64,000 nt of DNA, taken from contig NZ_AYYY01000001.1 in the NCBI RefSeq assembly GCF_001436295.1, positions 1-64,000 on the forward strand, given 5' to 3'. The position numbers were made by a program, and so were the translations under genes. The notes below the pieces were generated by a model. It had not been told where the DNA came from. It saw only the letters and a program-made list of their open reading frames with translations, and ran no database searches. Origin of the DNA: Paucilactobacillus vaccinostercus DSM 20634. Lineage in GTDB: Bacteria > Bacillota > Bacilli > Lactobacillales > Lactobacillaceae. This document shows positions 48,395 through 56,351 of the stretch, in pieces; within the stretch, counting starts at the first letter, position 1; the number at the start of each line of letters is the position of its first letter.

Positions 48395-48946
48395 TTATAC
48401 ACCGCTTGCCACTGAATTCGAATAATTTCGTATCACCGTGTGTGATTCTTGGTGCACAATTCGGCCCGGATTACCGACAACCGTTGCATCTGCCGGAATA
48501 TCGGCCAGAACCACCGTTCCCGCACCAACTTTGGCACGGGCCCCCACATTAATTCGTCCCAGCAACAAAGCATTGGCGCCAATGAACACATGATTAGCGA
48601 CATAGGGATGACGACGGCCAGTTTCGTTGTGCCGTGATCCAAGTGTGACGCCATGCAAAATAGTCACATAGTCCCCCACAATTGCCGTTTCACCAATCAC
48701 AACCCCGTGCCCGTGGTCGATAAATACATGGTGTCCAATCTGGGCGCCCGGATGAATTTCAACATCCGTCACACGCTTCCCGAAATGTGCAATCATTGCG
48801 GCGAGGAGATACCGATGATGCTGGTAAAGCCAGTGTGCAACCCGATAAAAGCCCAACGCATGGAATCCAGAATAGGTTAAAAGCACCTCCCAGACCCCTT
48901 TAGCTGCCGGGTCCTGGTTTACGATGTACTTCGCTGCAGCTAACAT
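48395..48946 (-). CDS. cysE: serine O-acetyltransferase
   Basis: Makes O-acetylserine from serine and acetyl-CoA, the entry to cysteine synthesis. The 183-residue protein is the short form: hexapeptide beta-helix with HPGAQIGHHVFIDHGHGVVIGE and the catalytic His pair, lacking the long N-terminal helical domain of enteric CysE. ATG preceded by AAAGGAGGGG. Last of cysK-cgl-cysE, a module shared and apparently exchanged among lactic acid bacteria. Confidence 0.95.
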   Translation of the reverse strand: MLAAAKYIVNQDPAAKGVWEVLLTYSGFHALGFYRVAHWLYQHHRYLLAAMIAHFGKRVTDVEIHPGAQIGHHVFIDHGHGVVIGETAIVGDYVTILHGVTLGSRHNETGRRHPYVANHVFIGANALLLGRINVGARAKVGAGTVVLADIPADATVVGNPGRIVHQESHTVIRNYSNSVASGV

Positions 48947-48979
48947 CGCGTCCCCTCCTTTCCGTCTTTTGATGTCAAC

Positions 48980-50119
48980 TTAAAGTTGGTTGAGTCCTTG
49001 TTGAACATCTTCAATTAGATCAGTTTCATCTTCGAGGCCCACTGATAAACGAATGAGTTCATCTTTAATTCCGCTCGCCAATCGAATTTCCCGCGGAATT
49101 GAACCGTGAGTCATTACTGATGGAATTTCAATCAAACTTTCCACGCCACCCAGACTTTCAGCTAGTGACACAATTTTAAGGCCCTCGACAAACTTCTTCG
49201 GATCTAGTCCGTCACGGAGCTCAAATGAGATCATGGCACCGAAGTGGGTCATTTGTTTCTTTGCAATCTCATAACCGTCAAAGTCCGGATCTCCCGGGTA
49301 ATAAACCTTAGCCACCCGATCATCGTGTTTCAATAAATTCACAATCGCAGCCGCATTTTCGTGGTGCACGCGCATCCGTGCCCCCAACGTTTTCATCCCC
49401 CGTTGTAACAACCAGCTATCGTCTGGTCCAAGAACCGCACCAATTGAGTTCTGTAAAAAGGCGATTTCTTCGGCAAGTTGATCGTCATTGGTAACCGCAA
49501 AGCCAGCCACCAAATCGCTGTGACCGCCGAGATACTTCGTGGCCGAATGAACCACAATATCTGCACCTAATGCCAGTGGATTTTGGTTATATGGTGTCGC
49601 AAACGTATTATCCACAATGGTCTTCAATCCGTGTTGTTTGGCAATTGCGCTGACAGCCGCAATATCTGAAATCTTCAGTAATGGGTTAGTGGGTGTTTCA
49701 AAGTAAATGGCCACCGTATCGTCTTGAATGGCTGCTTCAACCTGTTTTAAGTCTGTCATATCAACCGTTGTAAACGTGAGGCCAAACTTCTTGAGCACCT
49801 TGTTAATGAGCCGGAACGTTCCACCGTAAACATCATTTCCAACGACAAAATGATCGCCGGCCTTAAAAAGAGAGAAAACGGTGTGAATCGCGGCCGACCC
49901 AGATGCAAACGCAAACCCGGCCGTTCCCTGTTCGATATCCGCAATCAGCTGTTCTACTGCGGCTCGTGTGGGATTGCCAGTTCGCGAATACTCCCAGTCG
50001 GGTTGCCCACCCAGCACTTTTTGGTGGAACGTTGAAGCCCGATAAATCGGCATCGAAACTGCCCCAGTCGTTGGATCCTCACTCATACCGCCATGAATTA
50101 ACTTCGTATCAAATTTCAT
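48980..50119 (-). CDS. cystathionine gamma-lyase/synthase family enzyme
   Basis: PLP enzyme of the Cys/Met metabolism family, 379 residues, with the PLP lysine in VHSATKYLGGHSD near 197 and SRTGNPTR near 46. In the company of cysK and cysE it most likely acts as a cystathionine gamma-lyase (MccB/Ctl type) converting homocysteine-derived cystathionine to cysteine, in reverse transsulfuration. A cystathionine beta-lyase or gamma-synthase role cannot be told apart by sequence alone. ATG preceded by GGAGG. Confidence 0.9.
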   Translation of the reverse strand: MKFDTKLIHGGMSEDPTTGAVSMPIYRASTFHQKVLGGQPDWEYSRTGNPTRAAVEQLIADIEQGTAGFAFASGSAAIHTVFSLFKAGDHFVVGNDVYGGTFRLINKVLKKFGLTFTTVDMTDLKQVEAAIQDDTVAIYFETPTNPLLKISDIAAVSAIAKQHGLKTIVDNTFATPYNQNPLALGADIVVHSATKYLGGHSDLVAGFAVTNDDQLAEEIAFLQNSIGAVLGPDDSWLLQRGMKTLGARMRVHHENAAAIVNLLKHDDRVAKVYYPGDPDFDGYEIAKKQMTHFGAMISFELRDGLDPKKFVEGLKIVSLAESLGGVESLIEIPSVMTHGSIPREIRLASGIKDELIRLSVGLEDETDLIEDVQQGLNQL

Positions 50120-50139
50120 TATTAAATTCCTCCATTTTT

Positions 50140-51051
50140 TTAGTCGTAAATATTTTCGCTCAAATAACGCTCGCTTGAATCTGGAAAGATCGTTACAATC
50201 GTTGAATTTGCTGGCAGTTCTTTGGCCATTTCTAAGCTCGCTGCTAATGCTGAACCACTCGAGCTCCCCACAAATAGCCCAAATTTAGCTGCCAATTGGT
50301 GCACGTGGTCAAATGCCGCCTGATCACTAATTGTTTTCGTGACGTCAATTTGAACATCATCGAAAAACGGAGGAATAAATTCCACCCCAATGCCTTCGGT
50401 CCGATGACTGTGTGAGGGACCACCATTCAAAATCGAGCCCTCCGGTTCAACAACCACCGTCTTCATCGTGGGATAAACATCGTGCAGGGCTTTGGCAGTG
50501 CCAGCGAACGTTCCCCCACTACCGGCACCAGCGACGAAAGCATCAATCCGTTGTCCGGCTAGGTCGGCTAAAATTTCAGGACCCAATGTTGTTTGGTAAA
50601 TTCGCGGGTTGGCAACATTTTCAAATTGCATTGGAACGTATGAATTATCGATCTCATCAGCTAGGGCTTCGGCCTTCTTCATAGCCCCCTTGATCCCCTC
50701 TTCGGAGGGTGTGTTAATAATTTCGGCCCCCAGAGCGCGCATCAAGGTTTGCTTTTCGAAACTGAACTTAGCCGGTACCACTAGTTTGACTGGTAAACGA
50801 TACTTTTGCGCGGCTAAGGCCACCCCAATTCCTGTGTTACCTGCCGTTGGTTCAATGATCGTGGTGCCTGCCGTAATTGCGCCAATTTCTATGCCGTGTT
50901 CGATCAGGGCCATCCCCAACCGATCCTTGATGCTGCCACCGGGGTTAAACGATTCTAACTTAGCGTAAATTTGACTGTCATTAGGTGTCGGCACCGCCAA
51001 TTTCATTAAGGGGGTGTGTCCGATTAATTCGTAAATATTATTGACCAACAT
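50140..51051 (-). CDS. cysK: O-acetylserine-dependent cysteine or cystathionine synthase
   Basis: Fold-type II PLP enzyme, 303 residues, with the PLP lysine in NPGGSIKDR near 43 and the phosphate-binding PTAGNTGIG. It can be the sulfide-using CysK or, given the neighbouring gamma-lyase, the homocysteine-using MccA-type enzyme. The start is the ATG at 51051, after GAAAGGAAG; longer frames to 51156 run into the leader terminator and are not real. First structural gene behind the Cys leader attenuator. Confidence 0.94.
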   Translation of the reverse strand: MLVNNIYELIGHTPLMKLAVPTPNDSQIYAKLESFNPGGSIKDRLGMALIEHGIEIGAITAGTTIIEPTAGNTGIGVALAAQKYRLPVKLVVPAKFSFEKQTLMRALGAEIINTPSEEGIKGAMKKAEALADEIDNSYVPMQFENVANPRIYQTTLGPEILADLAGQRIDAFVAGAGSGGTFAGTAKALHDVYPTMKTVVVEPEGSILNGGPSHSHRTEGIGVEFIPPFFDDVQIDVTKTISDQAAFDHVHQLAAKFGLFVGSSSGSALAASLEMAKELPANSTIVTIFPDSSERYLSENIYD

Positions 51052-51080
51052 TGTGATAACTTCCTTTCGAATTTGAGGAT

Positions 51081-51118
51081 AAAAAAAGGGCGTAAATTCA
51101 AAATTGAATTTACGTCCC
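51081..51118 (-). terminator. attenuator terminator before cysK
   Basis: On the minus strand GGG(A)CGTAAATTCA pairs with TGAATTTACGCCC across a 4-base loop and is followed by seven Ts. It lies 30 bases before the cysK start, so it ends transcripts of the leader unless disrupted. Confidence 0.9.
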
Positions 51119-51159
51119 ATACGATTTATCCCGATGTAATTGAAGTGCGAGTTCAAATT

Positions 51160-51243
51160 TTAGGCACACCAACTAGTGGGTCGCATAAGACGCGATCCAC
51201 AGCAACATACATTTGCAAAATTAATATTGTACGCTTGTGTCAT
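51160..51243 (-). CDS. Cys-codon leader peptide of the cysK operon
   Basis: A 27-codon open frame with ATG seven bases after a perfect GGAGGT. Codons 13-15 are TGT TGC TGT (51207-51199), three cysteines in a row, with a fourth Cys codon (26) just before the terminal Ala and stop. The peptide begins MTQAYNINFANV and ends PTSWCA. There is no membrane or toxin signature. Position between a consensus promoter and an intrinsic terminator before cysteine biosynthetic genes supports a role as a translation sensor of cysteinyl-tRNA rather than as a protein product. Confidence 0.85.
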   Translation of the reverse strand: MTQAYNINFANVCCCGSRLMRPTSWCA

Positions 51244-51270
51244 TTGAACTACCTCCGTTTAATTGCAATT

Positions 51271-51299
51271 AGAATACCCTAGATTTTTTCACCTGTCAA
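51271..51299 (-). promoter_or_regulatory. promoter of the cysteine operon
   Basis: On the minus strand TTGACA (51299-51294) and TATTCT (51276-51271) are exactly 17 bases apart. A start near 51264 gives a leader of about 210 bases. Confidence 0.85.
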
Positions 51300-51314
51300 A
51301 CTAAATTTTTATTT

Positions 51315-52094
51315 TTAATACGCGAATGCCTCAAATTGAGCCCGCATCTGAGCACTAATTTCGGCCACTCGTGCGTCGTTATTCACCTGCACCAACTTAT
51401 ACCCAATCGCGTACGGCGACGTGGGATACCGGGGGACCACCTTACAAATCAGGTGGGCTTTTTGCCGGTAAAAAAAGAGGTTATATGAGTGACACCGGCC
51501 CCGATTATAATCGGTCAAAAAATAGTGGGTCAACACCCGAATGGCATCCGCCATTTTATCACTGGACGCTACCGAATCAATCAAAATGTTGGCTTCGACA
51601 AATCCTAACACCGGCTGGTCCGAAAGTGTCACACAACAGTGATCAGACGCAATGACTGTCGGCCCCGTAAAGTTCTCGGGACCGATATTTTCATAACCGT
51701 CTACCTCCTCCAATCCAACAATCTGAAGATGGGGATGGGTAAGACTACCGCCCGATAATGGCCCAAAATTTTTGTACATCAGTACACTTTGATAACGTGG
51801 GTCGGATAATAACTGTTGCCAAGCCGCTAGTGCAAAACGAATAATATCGCGACTTTCAGTTGCGGAATAGTTACTAAAATCACCATCATGACGGTGTGAT
51901 TCAATCAACACTGTTTGCGTCGTCTTCGCGAGTGTCGGAAACTTGTTCATCAGCCAAATCATATCCCCACGCTGCTCAATGATATCGGTCAGTGCCTCGG
52001 TATCGCAAAACGGGCAAGCATTGTGCGGATGACGAATAGTTTCTGGTTTATTTTTCGCAATTTGTGATTGAAAAACTAATTCATGTTTAAGCAC
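51315..52094 (-). CDS. HIT/GalT-fold DUF4931 protein
   Basis: A 259-residue protein with the histidine triad-like motif THPHLQ near 121-126 (the GalT-type HPHxQ), SGGSLT before it, and a CPFC pair near 28-31 that could bind zinc. It resembles galactose-1-phosphate uridylyltransferase-like proteins (DUF4931) of lactobacilli; the reaction is unknown, probably nucleotidyl transfer or hydrolysis. The start is GTG at 52094, eight bases after AAAGGAG; the GTG seven codons upstream overlaps that site. Confidence 0.8.
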   Translation of the reverse strand: MLKHELVFQSQIAKNKPETIRHPHNACPFCDTEALTDIIEQRGDMIWLMNKFPTLAKTTQTVLIESHRHDGDFSNYSATESRDIIRFALAAWQQLLSDPRYQSVLMYKNFGPLSGGSLTHPHLQIVGLEEVDGYENIGPENFTGPTVIASDHCCVTLSDQPVLGFVEANILIDSVASSDKMADAIRVLTHYFLTDYNRGRCHSYNLFFYRQKAHLICKVVPRYPTSPYAIGYKLVQVNNDARVAEISAQMRAQFEAFAY

Positions 52095-52110
52095 CTGACA
52101 TTCTCCTTTG

Positions 52111-52148
52111 GTCACAAACGAGGGACTGCAACTCGGTATGCAGTCCCT
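52111..52148 (-). terminator. terminator-like hairpin after ispE
   Basis: Perfect stem AGGGACTGCA / TGCAGTCCCT; the following minus-strand sequence is CGTTTG, a poor T run, so termination may be partial and the HIT gene may be cotranscribed. Confidence 0.6.
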
Positions 52149-52163
52149 TCTCTTCAGTGATTG

Positions 52164-53018
52164 TTACAATGCTCGGACGAGATAAACCTCATGGCAAAAG
52201 CCCCGGAGACTATTTTGGAGCCGTTTGGCTTGTGATAATTTTTTGCAGACCCCGAATACGGTCGGCCCCGTCCCACTCATTTGCGCCACCGATGCGCCGT
52301 GATCCAACATTTTTTGTTTCAACTTCATAATTTCTGGATACATTTGATTGGTCAATGGTTCCAAAACATTTCCCATCGCATCAAACATCATTTCTTCGTC
52401 AACTTGTTCCAAGCCCTGAATGATCTGTTCAATATTCACATTATGATTTAACCGTTGATAATCAATTCGTTTCAAGATGGTCGGCGTTGAGACACTCACC
52501 TTTGGCTTAGCTAGCACAATCGAGTAATGCGGAAACGGAGCTAACAGATTGACCTTTTCCCCATGCCCCGTGACGTGTGCCGTTTGATTATACACGCAAT
52601 ATGGTACGTCAGAATCGATCGTCAATGAGATTTTGGCAAGCTCTTCCAGACTGAGTCCCAAGTGCCAGATTCGGTTCAATGCCCGCAATACTGCCGCTGC
52701 ATCTGCCGATCCGCCTCCTAGACCGGCCGCCACCGGAATGTTTTTCTTGATGCGAACCGTCACACCATCTTTTTGGTGGAATCGATTGCGCAATATATGG
52801 ACCGCCTGATAGGCCAAATTACGTTGGTCGTTCGGCAAAAAGCCGCTATCGGTGTAAACCTTAATCTGGTGATGTTTTTGAAACACCTCCACGCTCACAT
52901 AGTCCGCTAAGTCAATGGAGGTCATGATCATGTTCCACTGCGGCGAGCCATCTGGATATCTCATTGGCGTATCTAGTCCCAGGTTAATCTTCGCCGGTGC
53001 TTTCTCAATCACATTCAC
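52164..53018 (-). CDS. ispE: 4-diphosphocytidyl-2-C-methyl-D-erythritol kinase (IspE)
   Basis: GHMP kinase of 284 residues: KINLGLDTPMRYPDG near 9-24 and the ATP loop AAGLGGGSADAAAV near 95-108. The family phosphorylates CDP-methylerythritol in the MEP isoprenoid pathway. The window also holds mvaA of the mevalonate route, and lactobacilli usually lack the rest of the MEP pathway, so the true substrate here is open. The start is GTG after AAAGGAGG. Confidence 0.93.
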   Translation of the reverse strand: MNVIEKAPAKINLGLDTPMRYPDGSPQWNMIMTSIDLADYVSVEVFQKHHQIKVYTDSGFLPNDQRNLAYQAVHILRNRFHQKDGVTVRIKKNIPVAAGLGGGSADAAAVLRALNRIWHLGLSLEELAKISLTIDSDVPYCVYNQTAHVTGHGEKVNLLAPFPHYSIVLAKPKVSVSTPTILKRIDYQRLNHNVNIEQIIQGLEQVDEEMMFDAMGNVLEPLTNQMYPEIMKLKQKMLDHGASVAQMSGTGPTVFGVCKKLSQAKRLQNSLRGFCHEVYLVRAL

Positions 53019-53086
53019 CAGATACGCCTCCTTTTTCGTTAGTTATAGATATGCCAATTATACTAATTTTTAGGAGACGGGGCAAT

Positions 53087-53115
53087 AAAAGAAGGCGGGA
53101 CTTGTGAGAAGTCCC
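53087..53115 (-). terminator. terminator of capA
   Basis: Stem GGGACTT / AAGTCCC with a 5-base loop, then GCCTTCTTTTATT on the minus strand. Short but plausible. Confidence 0.6.
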
Positions 53116-53163
53116 CTCACGAAACCCCATGACCACAGCTAATCGTCATGTTCGTCGGTCCGT

Positions 53164-54264
53164 TCACTTCGGCAATGTAGTAAAATGCGCACTAATGCGA
53201 TTATCTAACGTTGGGGATAACTGATTCATGTACTGAAGAACTGCCACTTTCTGGCTTCCTGTATACGGTGTTGGCACATAGTCATTGTGACTATCGGTGG
53301 TCGAAATCCGGGTTGGAATCACACGGAACTTCATGGCACTCATCTTTTTGCCCTTCACCATCATATTGGTCTGTAAAATAAACGAGCGCTTATCGGCAGG
53401 ATTGGGATTCCCCCCAAAGGCAAAGTTGCTCATCGAGTAGGCAATCAGCTTACCCTTGTACGATTCCATCGACTCAATCACGTGTGGATGTGAACCGATC
53501 ACCATGTCAGCCCCGTGGTTAATTGCGTAATGGGCTAACGTCTTTTGCGTGTCATTCGGATAGGCATTGCGCTCAATTCCCCAATGGAAGTATGGTATCA
53601 CAACCGCACATCCCTGCTTGCGAAGTGAACGAATGTCCTTGGTAATTTTTTGCTTATCAGCCCTTGTGGCCGCCCATCCTTGGTATCCTAAAAAGCCCAG
53701 CTTGACGCCCTTGACCGTCTTCACGTACCGATAACCTTCACCAAAGTAACCCAACTGGGCTTTTTTTAAAATCTCAATCGTGTCTTGAAAACCGCCCTTA
53801 CCATAATCAAAAATATGATTATTGCTAACTGTAACGGTATCAATCCCGCCCACTTTGAGGGCCGCGACTAATTTCGGATTACCCTTGAAATGAAAGACAA
53901 TGTTACCAGGCTTGGCGGCCTCTTGTCGACTGTCAGATGCAAATGTCGTTTCCAAATTGGCGACCGTTAGATCATCATGTTTAAAATACTGACTCACATT
54001 CTTGAAAAAATAGTGTGGATCATTACCATGTTGAGCCCACACCGTTGGTAAATTCGTGGCTGCTTTAAGCTGAGGATCTGTTCCTAAAGTGTCGTCTCCC
54101 ATGAATGATAAGTGAACGGTTTTCGTTGTTTTAGTCGCTGTCTGAGTGGTTGCCGCCCCCTTCTTGGCAACCGTATTTTGCCCATGATATCCCACTAAAA
54201 TAGCAATCAGCACAACGCTTGCAGTAATAATCATCCCAATTTTGATTTGCCTAATTTTCCCCAT
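53164..54264 (-). CDS. CapA/PgsA-type calcineurin-like protein
   Basis: A 366-residue protein with an N-terminal membrane segment (about 10-28), Thr/Ala linker and a metallophosphoesterase-like CapA domain: SFMGDDTLGTD near 54, VANLETTF, NNHIFDYGKGGF and GSHPHVIESMESYKGK. PgsA/CapA members act in poly-gamma-glutamate or capsule export, but no pgsBC genes are near, so its role here is unclear; it is likely an external, membrane-held hydrolase. ATG preceded by GAGGAG. Confidence 0.85.
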   Translation of the reverse strand: MGKIRQIKIGMIITASVVLIAILVGYHGQNTVAKKGAATTQTATKTTKTVHLSFMGDDTLGTDPQLKAATNLPTVWAQHGNDPHYFFKNVSQYFKHDDLTVANLETTFASDSRQEAAKPGNIVFHFKGNPKLVAALKVGGIDTVTVSNNHIFDYGKGGFQDTIEILKKAQLGYFGEGYRYVKTVKGVKLGFLGYQGWAATRADKQKITKDIRSLRKQGCAVVIPYFHWGIERNAYPNDTQKTLAHYAINHGADMVIGSHPHVIESMESYKGKLIAYSMSNFAFGGNPNPADKRSFILQTNMMVKGKKMSAMKFRVIPTRISTTDSHNDYVPTPYTGSQKVAVLQYMNQLSPTLDNRISAHFTTLPK

Positions 54265-54366
54265 AATTAAACTCCTCGCTTAATAATTGAATAATCGAAT
54301 CCTTCGATTCAATCTCCCTTACTACTATAATTCATCACTAATGCAATTGAAACCGATTCCAGTAAA

Positions 54367-54455
54367 AAAGCAATCATCAGTAACCGATGATTGCCCTGAC
54401 GTATAACGATGGGTCGAACGATAAATGACTTCCATCGTTAATTCGTTTGTTTTGC
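54367..54455 (-). ncRNA. candidate small RNA or regulatory leader upstream of capA
   Basis: Two hairpins in a row on the minus strand: 9-base perfect arms TAACGATGG and CCATCGTTA around a 19-base interval, then GCAATCATC/GATGATTGC followed by six Ts (54390-54367). A 35-codon frame crosses it but has no ribosome binding site. The veg terminator lies upstream and a possible capA promoter (TTTCAA-17-TATAGT) downstream, so it may be a free RNA or a premature terminator in a longer capA leader. Confidence 0.5.
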
Positions 54456-54522
54456 CTATTTAATATTAATTAACAAACAAATATATTTTTTTGTTCATTA
54501 CTCTCTTTTTTTCATGCCACTA

Positions 54523-54550
54523 AAAAAACCAATGACTTAAGCCATTGGCG
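54523..54550 (-). terminator. terminator of veg
   Basis: Stem CCAATG / CATTGG with flanking AAAAA and TTTTTTT on the minus strand. Confidence 0.82.
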
Positions 54551-54557
54551 TTTTTAG

Positions 54558-54806
54558 TTAAATTAATGAATCGTCCTCAAAATCAATCTCGATATTCTTG
54601 GTCAGCACATCCGTGTAACTGTACGATACCCGTTCAAACGAATTTTCATCCTGATTCAAATCGACAACGAAGACTGCTGGGTAGGTTTCACTCAAAACGC
54701 CATGACGTTTAGTGACTTTTTTGCGTCCTGCCTGCGCAACAACTAACAACTTTTCACCCACACGGGCGTCAAGCTTAGCCTTGATGCTCTGAATTGTTAT
54801 TGGCAT
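54558..54806 (-). CDS. veg: Veg family protein
   Basis: An 82-residue protein of the Veg family (DUF1021): SIKAKLDARVGEKL start, HGVLSETYPAVFVVDL and YSYTDVLTKNIEIDF. In Bacillus veg lies between rsmA-region genes and ispE and affects biofilm matrix gene expression; the fold is a small SH3-like barrel. ATG preceded by GAGGTG. Single gene with its own terminator. Confidence 0.93.
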   Translation of the reverse strand: MPITIQSIKAKLDARVGEKLLVVAQAGRKKVTKRHGVLSETYPAVFVVDLNQDENSFERVSYSYTDVLTKNIEIDFEDDSLI

Positions 54807-54895
54807 CTAATTCACCTCACTGTGAAACTATTATACGCCTGTTTCACAAAAATAGCAAATTTTACCACACTTGTCCCTAATTGGCAAGACCTGAA

Positions 54896-55789
54896 TTAGA
54901 TTAGTTCCGCGTCCCGTAACCGATTTGCGAGCAAAATAAACTGGTCGAGCGATAACCTTTCGGGTCGAACCGAGGGTGCAATCGATAGCTCCGTTAGGAT
55001 GGTTTGCGTTTGAGCCTTCTTATCAGCCCCCTTGCCAACCACACCCTGCAGATTATTAGCCAGCGTCTTACGGCGATGGCTGAAGCACCCCTTAATGAGC
55101 CGGAACAAGCCTTTTTCATCATCGGGTAACACGGCTAGTGCCTCATGGCGGGGCGTTAACTCGACAATCGCCGAATCCACATTTGGTGCGGGCACAAACA
55201 CGGTCCGTGGCACTTCAAACGCCAAGCGGACGTCCATCTTATACTGAATTGCAAGCGATAGTGTCCCGTACGCCTTGGTTCCTGGTTCCGCCGCCAAACG
55301 CTGGGCGACTTCCTTTTGCATCATCACCACAATGCTTGCCCACTTCACGTCAACGCTCAGTAGCTGCATCAAAATTGGCGTCGTAATGTAGTAAGGCAAG
55401 TTGGCCACAACCTTGATCGGACGACTCGGATCGCTAAATTCCTCGTTGATCAGGGTCTTAACATCAGTTTTGAGAACGTCTTTGTTGATCACCTTGACGT
55501 TATCGTAGTCAAATAGGACCTCGTATAAAACATCTAGTAGGTCTTCATCAATTTCAAGGGCAACCACTTCACCGGCTGCTTGCGCCAATTTTTCGGTCAA
55601 TGCCCCAATCCCAGGGCCGATTTCAATGACGTTATCCGCTTTTGTGATTTCAGCGGCACTCACGATGTTATTCAAAACATTCGTATCAGTCAGAAAGTTT
55701 TGCCCCAAACTCTTTTTAGCACGTAATCCGTAACGTTCAAGGATCGCTTTTGTTCTAATCGGATTACCGATTTCTGGTTTCTGATTCAT
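54896..55789 (-). CDS. rsmA: 16S rRNA dimethyladenosine transferase
   Basis: KsgA enzyme dimethylating two adjacent adenosines near the 3' end of 16S rRNA. The 297-residue protein has SLGQNFLTD near 28, the SAM motif [13 protein letters not shown] near 54 and the catalytic NLPYY near 129. Start overlaps the rnmV stop by 26 bases and is preceded by GGAGG. Confidence 0.97.
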   Translation of the reverse strand: MNQKPEIGNPIRTKAILERYGLRAKKSLGQNFLTDTNVLNNIVSAAEITKADNVIEIGPGIGALTEKLAQAAGEVVALEIDEDLLDVLYEVLFDYDNVKVINKDVLKTDVKTLINEEFSDPSRPIKVVANLPYYITTPILMQLLSVDVKWASIVVMMQKEVAQRLAAEPGTKAYGTLSLAIQYKMDVRLAFEVPRTVFVPAPNVDSAIVELTPRHEALAVLPDDEKGLFRLIKGCFSHRRKTLANNLQGVVGKGADKKAQTQTILTELSIAPSVRPERLSLDQFILLANRLRDAELI

Positions 55790-56351
55790 GTTGTTCCTCC
55801 GTTAATAACTGGGCGACCGCCTCATCGAAACGGGCCTTGGAAATCCGAAATAAATTCAATCGCTTGAGTAATTGTTTACCGTTCCCGTACCCGATTCCCA
55901 ATAACTCACCCAATCGTTGCCGCCGTTGTTTCGCCTGCGCCCCATTTGCCAGCCCAGCCGCCCGGATGTCACTGGCAGTAATGGTTGCGGCGTGTGGCTC
56001 CGTCTCCTGAGTATAGAGATGCGCAAGTGCCTGCTGAATTACCTCAGGGGTGGCATGCTCCACCCCGAGACTCCCACCGCTCACCTCTGGAATACCTTGG
56101 CTCCGCTTGATAAAAGCGTGCTTAACCCCAGGGATTGCCTGTGAAATCATCTTTCGGAGTCGCTCGCCATTAAAGTCAGGATCGGTAAAGACAATGAGTC
56201 CACGCGTCTGCTGCAACTGCTTGAGCTGTTCAATATTGGCGGCTGAGAGTGCTGAGCCATTGGTCTCAAAAGTATCCGCGTTCACAGCCTGTGCGAGCCG
56301 CTTCGTATCATCCTTACCCTCGACCACGATGACTTCCTTAATCTTTTGCAT
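55764..56351 (-). CDS. rnmV: ribonuclease M5
   Basis: Toprim endonuclease that matures 5S rRNA. The 195-residue protein starts [19 protein letters not shown] with the Toprim Glu and has the DPDFNG metal motif. The ATG at 56351 is preceded by GGGAG and lies inside the end of tatD (14-base overlap); upstream in-frame codons are not supported. The tatD-rnmV-rsmA order is conserved. Confidence 0.95.
   Translation of the reverse strand: MQKIKEVIVVEGKDDTKRLAQAVNADTFETNGSALSAANIEQLKQLQQTRGLIVFTDPDFNGERLRKMISQAIPGVKHAFIKRSQGIPEVSGGSLGVEHATPEVIQQALAHLYTQETEPHAATITASDIRAAGLANGAQAKQRRQRLGELLGIGYGNGKQLLKRLNLFRISKARFDEAVAQLLTEEQHESETRNR

Noticed and set aside
51052-51156. Longer cysK frame starting at 51156
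   Set aside because: It runs through the terminator hairpin and T run, lacks a ribosome binding site, and the extra residues do not match the enzyme family.
54290-54440. 35-codon frame across the capA-upstream terminator
   Set aside because: No ribosome binding site and it spans a terminator; the RNA structure is the better explanation.
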